This document shows, in pieces, positions 51,991 through 61,123 of a stretch of DNA of 64,000 nucleotides. The notes beneath the pieces were generated by a model. That model was not told the DNA's origin and did no database searches. It worked only from the letters and a program-made list of their open reading frames with translations. This DNA is from Mycolicibacterium goodii. Its GTDB lineage: Bacteria; Actinomycetota; Actinomycetes; Mycobacteriales; Mycobacteriaceae. Location: positions 1,674,001 to 1,738,000 of the forward strand of contig NZ_CP092364.2 of the NCBI RefSeq assembly GCF_022370755.2. Reading direction: 5' to 3'. Numbering within the stretch: position 1 is the first letter of the stretch; each line of letters begins with the position of its first letter. A program made the position numbers and the translations under genes.

Positions 51991-53811
51991 GTGAGTGTTT
52001 CGACTCGGCTGCCGGACGGTCCGCCCCGCCGGGCACTGGGCTACCGGGCACGTGTCGCGCTGCGTAACCCGACCACGGCGATCGGGCTGCTGACGCTGGT
52101 GCTGTTCGGCTATCTGATCGCGGTTCCCATCGTGGTGTTGATGATCGACGGGTTCCGCGTCGAACGCGCCGACGAGGGCATCACACGCAAGGCCACGGGC
52201 GAGCCGACCACCTACTACCTGTGGCGCGTGCTGCGCTCGCCGACGGCGGTCGACATCTTCTGGACGCCGCTGTGGAACACCGTGACGATCGCCTTCTTCT
52301 CGGTGCTGTTCGCCTTGGTGGTCGGCGGTGTCGCGGCCTGGTTCATCGCTCGCAGCAACGTCTTCGGCCGCAAGTGGTTCGCCACCGCGTTGATCGTGCC
52401 GTACATGTTGCCGTCGTGGACGTTCGCACTGGCCTGGACCACGGTGTTCAAGAACCGAACCGCGGGAGGCCAACTGGGCTGGATGGAGCAGCTCGGGTTC
52501 GTGCCCGGCGACTGGCTGGCCTACGGCCGGCTCCCGATCATCGTGATCTTCACCATGCACTTCTCGCCGTTCGTGATCCTGCTCGTCGGAAATGCGCTCA
52601 AGCGCTTCGATTCTCAGCTCGAGGAGTCGGCGCGGATACTGGGCGCGAACCGCCTTGCCGTCACCTTCACGATCATCGTGCCGATGATGCGTCCGGCGCT
52701 CATCTCGGCCACCACATTGATCCTCGCCAAGGTGCTCGGTGAGTTCGGCGTCGCATACATCCTCGGTCTGCCCGTCGGGTTCGACGTGCTCGCCACCTCG
52801 CTGTATCGCAGCATCGCCTCCGACCAGACCGGTGTCGCGGCGATCCTGGTCGCGGCGATCGTGCTGATCGGCCTGGTGTCCCTGTGGGTCGACGTGCATT
52901 TCCTCAAGGAGGCAAGGCGATTCGTCACAATCGGTGGCAAGGGCGCCCTCAATCGCGCGGTGGATCTGGGTAGGTGGCGGGCGCCGGCCACGATGTGGTG
53001 CGCGGCATTGTTCGCGGTCAGCGTGGCGGTGCCGATCGCGGTGCTGTGCCTGTCGACCGTCATGAAGGTGCCTGCCGAGTTCACGCGCGACAACTTCACG
53101 CTTCAATACTGGATCGGGCGTGACCTGAACACGCCTGCGTTCCCGGACGGCATCGTGGTGAGTCCCAGTGTCTGGAGCGCTGTCTGGAACAGTTTCTGGA
53201 TCGTGGGCCTCGCCTCGGTCGCTGCGGGCATCCTCGGACTGCTGGTCGGTTACGTGGTGGTGCGGTCGGAATCACGGATCCTGTCGACGGTGTTGCGGCA
53301 GTTGACCTTTCTTCCCTATCTGGTGCCGGGGATCGCGTTCGCGGTCGCCTACATCACGTTGTTCGCGGTGCCGCGCGGACCGATACCGGCGCTGTACGGC
53401 ACGACCGTCATTCTGCTGCTGATCTACCTGGCCGATCAGATGCCGTTCGCCTCGCGTGCCGGTATCTCGGCGATGATGCAACTGGGCCGCGATGCGGAGG
53501 AATCGGCGCAGATCATGGGCGCCGGTTGGCTACGACGCATGGGCACGGTGGTGTTGCCGATTCAGAAGGGCGCGTTGGCCGCAGGAATTCTGATGCCCTT
53601 CATATCCGGCATCAAGAGCCTGAGCCTGGTCGTCATCCTCGCGGTTCCCGGCGGCGACGTGTTGACCACGTTGGCGATACGTCTGGTGGACTTCGGATAC
53701 ACCCAATCGGCCAACGGCGTCGTGCTCATCGTGGCGGCGGTGGCATTCCTCGGCACGTACTCGATTCAGAAACTCCTCAAGACAGACCTCGCGAGCGGAT
53801 TGGAAGGATAG
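51991..53811 (+). CDS. double-domain ABC importer permease (FbpB/AfuB type)
   Basis: This 606-residue protein is two fused binding-protein-dependent permease domains with about twelve membrane segments. Each half has an EAA-type loop for ATPase contact: EESARILGANRLAVTF near residues 210-225 and EESAQIMGAGWLRRMG near 505-520. This arrangement is typical of the ferric iron, thiamine and hexose-phosphate (AfuB) permeases. GTG 51991 is preceded by a GGACCCC sequence. It heads an operon with an ATPase, an inositol-monophosphatase-family enzyme and a binding lipoprotein. Confidence 0.9.
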   Translation: MSVSTRLPDGPPRRALGYRARVALRNPTTAIGLLTLVLFGYLIAVPIVVLMIDGFRVERADEGITRKATGEPTTYYLWRVLRSPTAVDIFWTPLWNTVTIAFFSVLFALVVGGVAAWFIARSNVFGRKWFATALIVPYMLPSWTFALAWTTVFKNRTAGGQLGWMEQLGFVPGDWLAYGRLPIIVIFTMHFSPFVILLVGNALKRFDSQLEESARILGANRLAVTFTIIVPMMRPALISATTLILAKVLGEFGVAYILGLPVGFDVLATSLYRSIASDQTGVAAILVAAIVLIGLVSLWVDVHFLKEARRFVTIGGKGALNRAVDLGRWRAPATMWCAALFAVSVAVPIAVLCLSTVMKVPAEFTRDNFTLQYWIGRDLNTPAFPDGIVVSPSVWSAVWNSFWIVGLASVAAGILGLLVGYVVVRSESRILSTVLRQLTFLPYLVPGIAFAVAYITLFAVPRGPIPALYGTTVILLLIYLADQMPFASRAGISAMMQLGRDAEESAQIMGAGWLRRMGTVVLPIQKGALAAGILMPFISGIKSLSLVVILAVPGGDVLTTLAIRLVDFGYTQSANGVVLIVAAVAFLGTYSIQKLLKTDLASGLEG

Positions 53812-53813
53812 CG

Positions 53814-54935
53814 ATGCCACAGATCAGGCTGCGTGACGTGGAGAAGCACTACGGCGGTGACGGCCCCCATGCGGTTTCGACATTGAACCTCACCATCGAA
53901 GACGGCGATTTCATGTGCATGCTCGGGCCCTCCGGCTGCGGGAAGACCACCACCTTGCGCATGATCGCAGGCCTCGAGCACCCCACCGCCGGATCGATCT
54001 CGGTGGGGGACACCGTGATGGACTCGGTTGCAGAAGGGACGTTCGTTCCGGCCGAGCGTCGCGGCATGGGCCTGGTCTTCCAGACCTATGCACTGTGGCC
54101 GCATCTCACGGTGGAGAAGAACATCGCCTACGGCGTGAAGCTTCGCAAACTGCCGAAGGCACAGCAGCAGGAGCAGGTGGCTTCGGTGATGAAGACCATG
54201 GGCATCGCGCGCTACGGCGACCGCTACCCGTCCCAGCTGTCCGGTGGGCAACAACAACGCGTGGCGCTGGCACGCATGCTCGCGGTCAATCCCGACGTGA
54301 TGCTGCTCGACGAGCCGCTGTCCAACCTCGATTCCCGGCTCCGCCTTGAGATGCGTGCCGAACTCGGCCGGATCCACCGCGAGTTCGGATCCACCATCGT
54401 CTTCGTCACGCACGATCAGTGGGAGGCCATGACGCTGGCCACCCGCATCGCGGTCATGTTCGAAGGCAGGCTGCAGCAGATCGGTACACCGACCGAGATC
54501 TATGACCGGCCCGCCAACCGGTTCGTCGCCGAGTTCCTCGGCAACCCGCCGATGAACATCGTCGAACTCGACGCCGAGGGGCCCGGCGCCGAGGGGCGGC
54601 GGGCGGCCGCGCGCTACGTCGCGGGGTCCTCCTGTGCCACCGAGGTGATGTCGGTCGGATTCCGCCCGGAAGCCGTGCGCATCCTGGACAGTGCGCCGAT
54701 GCGTGCCGGATTCGTCCTGACCGCCGAGGTCTCCGCACTGCTGCCGACCGGGGGCAGCTGGATCGTCGAGACCGTCTGCGACGGTCAGCGATTCTTCGCC
54801 GTCACCATCGACAAGCCCGATCTGAGCGTGGGGCAGCAGGTGTTCCTGTTCGCCGACGCCGCAGAAACCCATGCATTCGATCGCGACGGCCGCCGGGTCC
54901 ACGAGCTGGACGTCGCGGATGTGAGGACACGATGA
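53814..54935 (+). CDS. ABC importer ATPase (FbpC/PotA/AfuC type)
   Basis: This 373-residue protein has Walker A GPSGCGKTT at residues 38-46, the Q-loop in VFQTYALWPH, signature LSGGQQQR near 142-149, Walker B with LLDEPLSNLD near 164, and the H-loop in VTHDQWEAM. The C-terminal 120 residues form a TOBE-like regulatory domain. It starts 2 bases after the permease stop and overlaps the next gene by 4 bases. The class energises uptake of iron, polyamines, thiamine or sugar phosphates, and sequence alone does not separate these. Confidence 0.92.
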   Translation: MPQIRLRDVEKHYGGDGPHAVSTLNLTIEDGDFMCMLGPSGCGKTTTLRMIAGLEHPTAGSISVGDTVMDSVAEGTFVPAERRGMGLVFQTYALWPHLTVEKNIAYGVKLRKLPKAQQQEQVASVMKTMGIARYGDRYPSQLSGGQQQRVALARMLAVNPDVMLLDEPLSNLDSRLRLEMRAELGRIHREFGSTIVFVTHDQWEAMTLATRIAVMFEGRLQQIGTPTEIYDRPANRFVAEFLGNPPMNIVELDAEGPGAEGRRAAARYVAGSSCATEVMSVGFRPEAVRILDSAPMRAGFVLTAEVSALLPTGGSWIVETVCDGQRFFAVTIDKPDLSVGQQVFLFADAAETHAFDRDGRRVHELDVADVRTR

Positions 54936-55786
54936 CCAGCTACCGCTCCACCGAACTGATGACGCTCGCGATGTCTGCCGCACGCGATGTCGCTCCGATG
55001 CTCCTGGAGGCCTTCCGCACCGATGTGGACATCACCACCAAGGCCGACATGCACGACCTGGTGACCGAATACGACAGCGCCGCCGAACGCCAAATAGCCA
55101 GGCTGCTACTCGATGCGCACCCGGAGTCGGCAATCGTCGGCGAAGAAGGGGGACGCACCGGTGAGTCGGCACTGACGTGGTATGTCGACCCGATCGACGG
55201 GACTGCGAACTTCGCACGGGGAATCGCCTTCTGGTGCGTGTCCATCGGGGCGACGGTCGATGGTGAGAGGGTTGCCGGGGCGGTTTACGACCCGGTCGCC
55301 GATCTGATGTTCCACGCCGACGGGTCAGGTGCGTTCCTCAACGGCAGACCGCTGCACGCGAGAGGTTTCACCGCGCCGTCGCGGTCGACGATGCTGGCGC
55401 ATTTTCCGATGCCTGCCGACCTTGAAGCCGACGAGCAGTTCGCGATGACGGAGTATGCGAACCTGGTGCGAGCCTATTCGGCGGTGCGCAACAAGGGCTC
55501 CGGTGCGTTGAGCCTCGCGCACGTCGCCGCCGGATGGGGTGATGTGACCCTGAACTTCGGAACCAACTCGTGGGATGTTGCTGCGGGCAGCTTCATCCTC
55601 GAACAGGCCGGCGGCACCTACGTCGGGTATTCCGACGGATCCAGGGTGCAGGGCCGCGATGTGTTCCTGGCTCCGCATTACCTCGGGCTCGTTCGGGATG
55701 CGGACACCACACTGCTCGAACCGATCATGCGTAAAGGATCGGTCATCCGTGACGAGCACACCCGCAGGCGGGAGGCAGTCCGGTGA
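54932..55786 (+). CDS. inositol-monophosphatase-family phosphatase encoded within an ABC importer operon
   Basis: This 284-residue protein has the lithium-sensitive phosphatase motifs GEEGG (metal-ligand Glu), YVDPIDGTANFARG (Asp ligands and nucleophilic water site) and SWDVAAGSFILEQAGG (last Asp ligand). The metal-binding set is complete, so it should be an active magnesium-dependent phosphomonoesterase. Relatives act on inositol phosphates, histidinol phosphate, PAP or sugar phosphates. Four-base overlaps on both sides place it inside the transporter operon, which suggests it acts on the imported solute. It has no signal peptide. Confidence 0.9.
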   Translation: MTSYRSTELMTLAMSAARDVAPMLLEAFRTDVDITTKADMHDLVTEYDSAAERQIARLLLDAHPESAIVGEEGGRTGESALTWYVDPIDGTANFARGIAFWCVSIGATVDGERVAGAVYDPVADLMFHADGSGAFLNGRPLHARGFTAPSRSTMLAHFPMPADLEADEQFAMTEYANLVRAYSAVRNKGSGALSLAHVAAGWGDVTLNFGTNSWDVAAGSFILEQAGGTYVGYSDGSRVQGRDVFLAPHYLGLVRDADTTLLEPIMRKGSVIRDEHTRRREAVR

Positions 55787-56955
55787 CGCGGATCGCTTGC
55801 ATGGTGGCGGGTCTCGGCGCGGTGGCCCTGATCGCCGGCTGCGCCCCGCCCGGTGTGGACCCCAGTCGGGCGGCGCCACAGGTCCTTTCGGCTCCTGCGA
55901 CGCTCCAGCCCGACGAGACGCCGCAGGGTTTCGACCTCGACGCGCTGATCGCCGCGGCCCGCAAGGAGTCCGGCATCACGGTCTACGACCAGTCCGGTAC
56001 CGTGGTCAAGCTCGCGGAGAACTTCGCCGAGAAGTACGGCGTTCGTGCGCGTGGCGTCAAGGTCGAGCTCGGCGCCATCGAAAAGGTGGTGCGCGAACAC
56101 GAATCGGGCAACGTGGTGGCCGACGTCGTGGTGAACGAGGATCTGGCCACCTACGCCATCGAGTTGTTGGACCAGGGCGTGTTGGTCAACTGGGTACCCG
56201 GGGATGTGCGCGACGACATATCAGAAGACGAGCGGTACCCGCTGCTGGTCCATCAGGGCACGTTCGGATGGGTGTACAACAACGCGGTCTACGACCGGTG
56301 CCCGGTGTCGAACATCTGGCAGCTCACCGAACCCGAATGGAGCGGGCGGGTCGCCATGGCCGACCCGTTGAGCAACCCCAAGTACATGACATGGTTCAAC
56401 GAGCTGAGCCTTCGCGACGATCAGGCACTGCGTGATCTCTACCGCGAGCGATACGGCACGGAGCTGAAGACCGACCAGCCGTCCGCCGGCCACGAATGGG
56501 TCAGGCGCTTCGCGCAGAACCATCCCCAGTTGACCAAGACCGATGAGGAAGTGTCCGAGGCCGTCGGTGCCCCCGGCCAGAGCGCGCCGAGCATCGGGCC
56601 GGTGTCGATGGCGAAGTTCCGCAACGTCAAGGGCAAGGGCTACGCCATGGCGATCTGCGACGGCCTGAAACCGTGGGCGCTGAAGGCGTTCCCGTCGGCC
56701 GTGGCCATCGCCGCCAAATCGAAGAGCCCGAACACCGCGAAGCTCTACATCCACTACCTGTTCACCGAAGAAGGGTTCGCGCCGCTGGCGGCCGATGGCA
56801 AGGTCTCGACCAGCAGAACCGTACCGCTGCCCGACGATCCCTCGAACGTGCGGAATTTCATCGGCCAGACCGAACCGGTCGACCCCCGCTACCTGGTCAG
56901 CGACTACGAAACCCGTTCGACATGGGCCGACTTCTGGCGGGTCAGCAGGCGTTAG
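55783..56955 (+). CDS. ABC importer solute-binding lipoprotein (ferric/hexose-phosphate type)
   Basis: This 390-residue protein has a lipoprotein signal ending in LIAGC, with lipidated Cys20. The mature part looks like the cluster D/type II binding proteins of the FbpA/AfuA group: ESGITVYDQSG near the first strand, VVADVVVNEDLATYAIELLDQG, and a long second lobe. I do not see the paired Tyr of classical ferric-binding proteins at the expected place, so iron is not favoured. It is unusual for the binding protein to be the last gene of the operon. It ends 104 bases before nasN. Confidence 0.88.
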   Translation: MTRIACMVAGLGAVALIAGCAPPGVDPSRAAPQVLSAPATLQPDETPQGFDLDALIAAARKESGITVYDQSGTVVKLAENFAEKYGVRARGVKVELGAIEKVVREHESGNVVADVVVNEDLATYAIELLDQGVLVNWVPGDVRDDISEDERYPLLVHQGTFGWVYNNAVYDRCPVSNIWQLTEPEWSGRVAMADPLSNPKYMTWFNELSLRDDQALRDLYRERYGTELKTDQPSAGHEWVRRFAQNHPQLTKTDEEVSEAVGAPGQSAPSIGPVSMAKFRNVKGKGYAMAICDGLKPWALKAFPSAVAIAAKSKSPNTAKLYIHYLFTEEGFAPLAADGKVSTSRTVPLPDDPSNVRNFIGQTEPVDPRYLVSDYETRSTWADFWRVSRR

Positions 56956-56978
56956 TGGCACCCTGCTCACGGCGCACA

Positions 56979-57023
56979 CCGCCGGGAAGTGAGGATCAGT
57001 TTTCCTGCCGATAACCCGGCGGG
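56979..57023 (+). promoter_or_regulatory. spaced inverted repeat in the leader before nasN
   Basis: CCGCCGGG (56979-56986) and CCCGGCGG (57016-57023) are perfect complements separated by 29 bases, which include a smaller GGAA/TTCC pairing. It could end the ABC transcript or be a leader structure of nasN. There is no T tract. Confidence 0.35.
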
Positions 57024-57059
57024 AAACGTCACGGAACACCCGCCACCCACCATGGCCGC

Positions 57060-60000
57060 ATGGCCGATGGTCCCAATGGTCTCGAGACCACACGCGCGAC
57101 GCGGACCGCATGTTCGTACTGCGGCGTCGGGTGCGGCATCGAGGTGACCACCGCGGTCCAGGGCGACCGCACCGTCATCGCCCGCGTGTCGGGTGACAAG
57201 CTGCATCCCGCGAACTTCGGTCGTTTGTGCACCAAGGGGGCCATGCACGCCGAGTTGATGGCTGCCGCCGAGGACCGGCTGACCTCGGCTCTCGTGCGTC
57301 ACGAGGACGACCTGGTCCCTGTCCCGGTCGACGATGCGGTGGCAGAGGCCGGTCGCAGGCTGCGGGCCATCGTCGACGAGCACGGTCCCGACGCCGTCGC
57401 GGTGTACGTGTCCGGGCAGATGTCGATCGAAGCCCAGTACCTCGCGACCAAACTGGCCAAGGGGTTTCTGCGGACGGTGCACATCGAGTCGAACTCGCGG
57501 CTGTGCATGGCCAGTGCGGGAACGGGTTTCAAACAGTCCCTCGGCGCCGACGGCCCTCCGGGCTCCTACGAGGACTTCGACAACGCGGACCTGTTCTTCG
57601 TCATCGGGTCGAACATGGCCGACTGCCATCCGGTCCTTTTCCTTCGGATGGCCGACCGGCTCAAGGCCGGGGCCAAGCTCATCGTGGTGGACCCGCGCCG
57701 CACCGCGACCGCCGAACGCGCCGATCTGTTCCTCCAGATCTCACCGGGTACCGATCTGGCACTGCTCAACGGCCTGCTGCATCTGCTGGTCGAAAGCGGC
57801 GACATCGACGAGGAGTTCATCGCGGAGCACACGACCGGATGGGAGGCGATGCCGGAATTCCTGGCCGACTACCCGCCGCACCGGGTCGCCGAGATCACCG
57901 GACTGCGCGAGGACGACATCCGCACCGCGGCCCGCATGATCGCCGACGCCCGTGAGTGGATGAGTTGCTGGACCATGGGGCTCAACCAGAGTACGCACGG
58001 CACCTGGAACACCAACGCGATCTGCAACCTGCACCTCGCGACGGGCGCCATCTGCCGCACGGGCAGCGGCCCCATGTCGCTGACGGGCCAGCCCAACGCC
58101 ATGGGTGGCCGCGAGATGGGTTACATGGGGCCCGGTCTGCCGGGGCAGCGATCGGTGGCCTCGGATGCCGACCGCGCGTTCGTCGAAACGCAGTGGGGCC
58201 TGGAACCGGGCACCATCCGGTCGGACGTCGGCCCGGGCACCGTGGGCATGTTCGAGCAGATGGCCGCCGGCGAGATCAAGGCGTGCTGGATCATCTGCAC
58301 CAATCCCGTTGCCAGCGTGGCCAACCGCAAGACCGTCATCACCGCCCTGGAATCCGCCGAGCTCGTCGTCACCCAGGACGCCTACCGCGCCACGGCCACC
58401 AATCACTACGCCGACATCGTGCTGCCCGCGGCGCTGTGGGCCGAATCCGAGGGCGTCATGGTCAACTCGGAACGCAACCTCACGCTGCTGCCGCAGACCG
58501 TGGTGCCGCCCGGTCAGGCCCGCCCGGACTGGCAACTGATCTGCGGGGTGGCCGAGCACCTGGGCTTCGGTGCACATTTCCGGTACTCCAGCGCCGAGGA
58601 GATCTTCGACGAGATCCGCCGATTCTCGAACCCCGCAACCGGATACGATCTGCGTGGCATCACCTACGAGCGGCTGCGCCGCAGGCCGCTGCAGTGGCCG
58701 TGCCCGCCCGCCGACGCCCCGGGCGGTGACCGTGACCGCCACCCCGTCCGCTACCTCAACGACGGCGTCAGCCAGACACCGCACACCGGCGCCGACGGCC
58801 ATCGGCCCCGGCTGGCGTTCCCGACCCCGTCGCGCCGCGCGGTGTTCCATCCCCGCCCGCACATCGACCCCGCCGAACTTCCCGACGACGACTACCCGAT
58901 GGTGCTCAACACCGGTCGATTGCAGCACCAGTGGCACACCATGACCAAGACCGGCAAGCTCGACAAGCTCAACAAGCTCAACCCGTCGCCGTTCGTCGAG
59001 ATTCATCCGGTGGACGCCCTTGAGCTCGGTGTCACCGCAGGCCAACCCGTCGAGCTTGCGTCGCGACGGGGCCGCGCGGTGCTGCCCGCGGTGCTCACCG
59101 ACCGGGTGCGGCCCGGAAGCTGTTTCGCGCCTTTCCACTGGAACGACGAGCACGGCGAGTACCTCACGGTCAACGCGGTCACCCACGATGCCGTCGACGC
59201 GGACTCACTGCAGCCCGAGTTCAAGGTGGCCGCGGTGCGGCTGCGGCCCGCACGGTCGGTCGGCGGAATCACGCGGTCCCCGGCGGCCGGATCCGAGATC
59301 ACCGCCGAGCACAAACCCGATCTCACCGCGGACGAGAAGATCTATCTGGCAGGTTTTTTCGCGGGGCTGCCCGAGCGGCCGGAAGGTGTGCCGGTGCTTC
59401 CGCGGTCCGCGCCGGTGCGTCCCGCCGTGCGGTTGTGGGTCGACGGTGTGCTAGCGGGGCGGTACTCGCGCGCGGATCCGGTCGACGTGGCCGACCCTGT
59501 CGTGGTACGGCCCTCTGGCCCGTTGGTGTTGTGGGCATCGCAGACCGGCAACGCCGAGGAGTTCGCAGGCAAGCTCGCGGCCGTCGTCGACGGTGTGCTG
59601 GTCAACATGGACGATCTCACGCTCGACGACCTTGCCGCGGCACGAGACGTGCTGGTGGTCACCAGCACGTTCGGTGACGGTGGGCCGCCGGACAACGGCA
59701 CGAACTTCTGGACCCGTCTGCAGGATCCTGGCGCTCCCGATCTCACCGGGATCCGCTATGCGGTCCTCGGTTTCGGTGACCGTGCCTACGACGAATTCTG
59801 CGGTCACGCGAAGGCTCTGGACGGCCGGTTCACCGATCTCGGCGCCACCCGGCTGATCGAGCGCGCCGAGTGTGAGGTGTACGACGACGCGGCCCTGCAG
59901 CACTGGGTCGACACCGTTGTCGGCGTCCTCACCGGTGAGGCCTTCGCGCCGGTGCCGCAGAACCGGCTTTCCGTCGGGTGCCGCACGATCATCCGCACCG

Positions 60001-61106
60001 AACCCGACGAGTTCAGCAGGGCCAAGCCGATTCTCGCGACGCTCACCCGCAATGTGGAGCTGACCGCGCCGGGCTCGGCGAAAGAGGTGCGGCAGTTCGG
60101 ATTCGACATCTCCGATTACGGCGTGACCTACGGGGCCGGGGACTCACTCGGCGTGTACGCCACCAACGACCCGGCTGTGGTCGATGCGTGGCTGGCGGCC
60201 ACGGCGCTGAACCCGGACGCGGCCGTCGAGGTCGACGGCACCGAGCAGTGCCTGCGGGACGCACTGATCTCGTCGTACGACATCTGCCGCGTGACCCCGG
60301 ATCTGGTGTCCTTCGTCGCTCGGCACGGCGGCTCCGCCGCCAAGGCGCTGCGCGGCCGCCGCGCCGCCACCTGGCTCAGGGACCGCGACGGGCTGGACCT
60401 GGTCACCGAATTCGCCGTGCGCGCCGAACCCGAGCAGTGGCAGGAGGTTCTGGTGCGGCTGACACCCCGCAGCTACTCGATCTCGTCGAGCCCGCTGGTG
60501 AGCCCGCACGAGGTGCAGTTGACGGTGTCGGTGGTGCGTCACCGGGGCGCCACCGGCGTCACGCGAGGCGGCGTGTGCTCGACGTTCCTGGCCGACCGCG
60601 CGGCCGCGGCCCCGGTGTTCCTGCAGCGCTCACCACATTTCCGCCCGCCCGAGGACCCGTCGACCCCGATGATCATGGTCGGTCCGGGCACCGGGATCGC
60701 GCCGTTCCGCGGATTCCTGCACGAGCGTCGCGCGCTGGGCCACCCCGGGCGCAACTGGTTGTTCTTCGGCGACCAGCACCGCAGCGCGAACTTCTATTAC
60801 CGCGACGAGCTGGAGGCCATGCTGGACGACGGTCTGCTGAACCGGCTCGATCTGGCGTTCTCCCGCGACCAGAAGGCCCGCGTGTACGTCCAGCACAAAC
60901 TGCTCGACTACGGCGCCGACGTTTGGCACTGGCTCGATGACGGCGCGCACTTCTACGTCTGCGGTGACGCCTCACGCATGGCCAAGGACGTGGATGCCGC
61001 GCTCACGACGATCCTGCGCACCCATGGCGGCATGAGCGAGGAACGCGCTCGCGACTACAAACGCGCGCTCGTGGCCGAGAAGCGCTATGTGCGCGACGTC
61101 TACTGA
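57060..61106 (+). CDS. nasN: single-chain assimilatory nitrate reductase with diflavin NADPH module (NasN type)
   Basis: This 1348-residue fusion has a [4Fe-4S] site formed by Cys18, Cys21, Cys25 and Cys57 at the N-terminus. A molybdopterin-guanine-dinucleotide oxidoreductase domain runs to about residue 720, with Cys149 (in SRLCMASAG) at the Mo ligand position. A short linker leads to a flavodoxin-like FMN domain (about 815-960, SQTGNAEEF), a CysJ-like FAD domain (about 985-1185, with RSYSISSSP) and an NADPH domain (about 1195-1348, with GPGTGIAPFRGF). Electrons can thus pass from NADPH to nitrate in one polypeptide. The same architecture was described in M. smegmatis. It stands alone, convergent with a LuxR gene. 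Confidence 0.93.
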   Translation: MADGPNGLETTRATRTACSYCGVGCGIEVTTAVQGDRTVIARVSGDKLHPANFGRLCTKGAMHAELMAAAEDRLTSALVRHEDDLVPVPVDDAVAEAGRRLRAIVDEHGPDAVAVYVSGQMSIEAQYLATKLAKGFLRTVHIESNSRLCMASAGTGFKQSLGADGPPGSYEDFDNADLFFVIGSNMADCHPVLFLRMADRLKAGAKLIVVDPRRTATAERADLFLQISPGTDLALLNGLLHLLVESGDIDEEFIAEHTTGWEAMPEFLADYPPHRVAEITGLREDDIRTAARMIADAREWMSCWTMGLNQSTHGTWNTNAICNLHLATGAICRTGSGPMSLTGQPNAMGGREMGYMGPGLPGQRSVASDADRAFVETQWGLEPGTIRSDVGPGTVGMFEQMAAGEIKACWIICTNPVASVANRKTVITALESAELVVTQDAYRATATNHYADIVLPAALWAESEGVMVNSERNLTLLPQTVVPPGQARPDWQLICGVAEHLGFGAHFRYSSAEEIFDEIRRFSNPATGYDLRGITYERLRRRPLQWPCPPADAPGGDRDRHPVRYLNDGVSQTPHTGADGHRPRLAFPTPSRRAVFHPRPHIDPAELPDDDYPMVLNTGRLQHQWHTMTKTGKLDKLNKLNPSPFVEIHPVDALELGVTAGQPVELASRRGRAVLPAVLTDRVRPGSCFAPFHWNDEHGEYLTVNAVTHDAVDADSLQPEFKVAAVRLRPARSVGGITRSPAAGSEITAEHKPDLTADEKIYLAGFFAGLPERPEGVPVLPRSAPVRPAVRLWVDGVLAGRYSRADPVDVADPVVVRPSGPLVLWASQTGNAEEFAGKLAAVVDGVLVNMDDLTLDDLAAARDVLVVTSTFGDGGPPDNGTNFWTRLQDPGAPDLTGIRYAVLGFGDRAYDEFCGHAKALDGRFTDLGATRLIERAECEVYDDAALQHWVDTVVGVLTGEAFAPVPQNRLSVGCRTIIRTEPDEFSRAKPILATLTRNVELTAPGSAKEVRQFGFDISDYGVTYGAGDSLGVYATNDPAVVDAWLAATALNPDAAVEVDGTEQCLRDALISSYDICRVTPDLVSFVARHGGSAAKALRGRRAATWLRDRDGLDLVTEFAVRAEPEQWQEVLVRLTPRSYSISSSPLVSPHEVQLTVSVVRHRGATGVTRGGVCSTFLADRAAAAPVFLQRSPHFRPPEDPSTPMIMVGPGTGIAPFRGFLHERRALGHPGRNWLFFGDQHRSANFYYRDELEAMLDDGLLNRLDLAFSRDQKARVYVQHKLLDYGADVWHWLDDGAHFYVCGDASRMAKDVDAALTTILRTHGGMSEERARDYKRALVAEKRYVRDVY

Positions 61107-61123
61107 GCCGGCTACTGAGCCTG
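61100..61123. repeat. 12-bp duplication at the convergent nasN/LuxR stop codons
   Basis: CTACTGAGCCGG is followed directly by CTACTGAGCCTG. Copy 1 holds the nasN TGA, and the minus strand of copy 2 holds the LuxR TAG (61114-61112). The two copies differ at one base. Confidence 0.85.

Noticed and set aside
55783..56955. Ferric iron binding protein
   Set aside because: The fold group fits, but the paired Tyr ligands of FbpA-type proteins are not evident, and the operon has a phosphatase rather than siderophore or heme genes. Not fully excluded.
57012..57040. GlnR-like half sites (ATAAC, GAAAC, GTCAC) before nasN
   Set aside because: The spacings between AC dinucleotides are 10 and 8 or 10, not the 9 expected for a GlnR box. 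Regulation by GlnR is plausible biologically but is not supported by this sequence.
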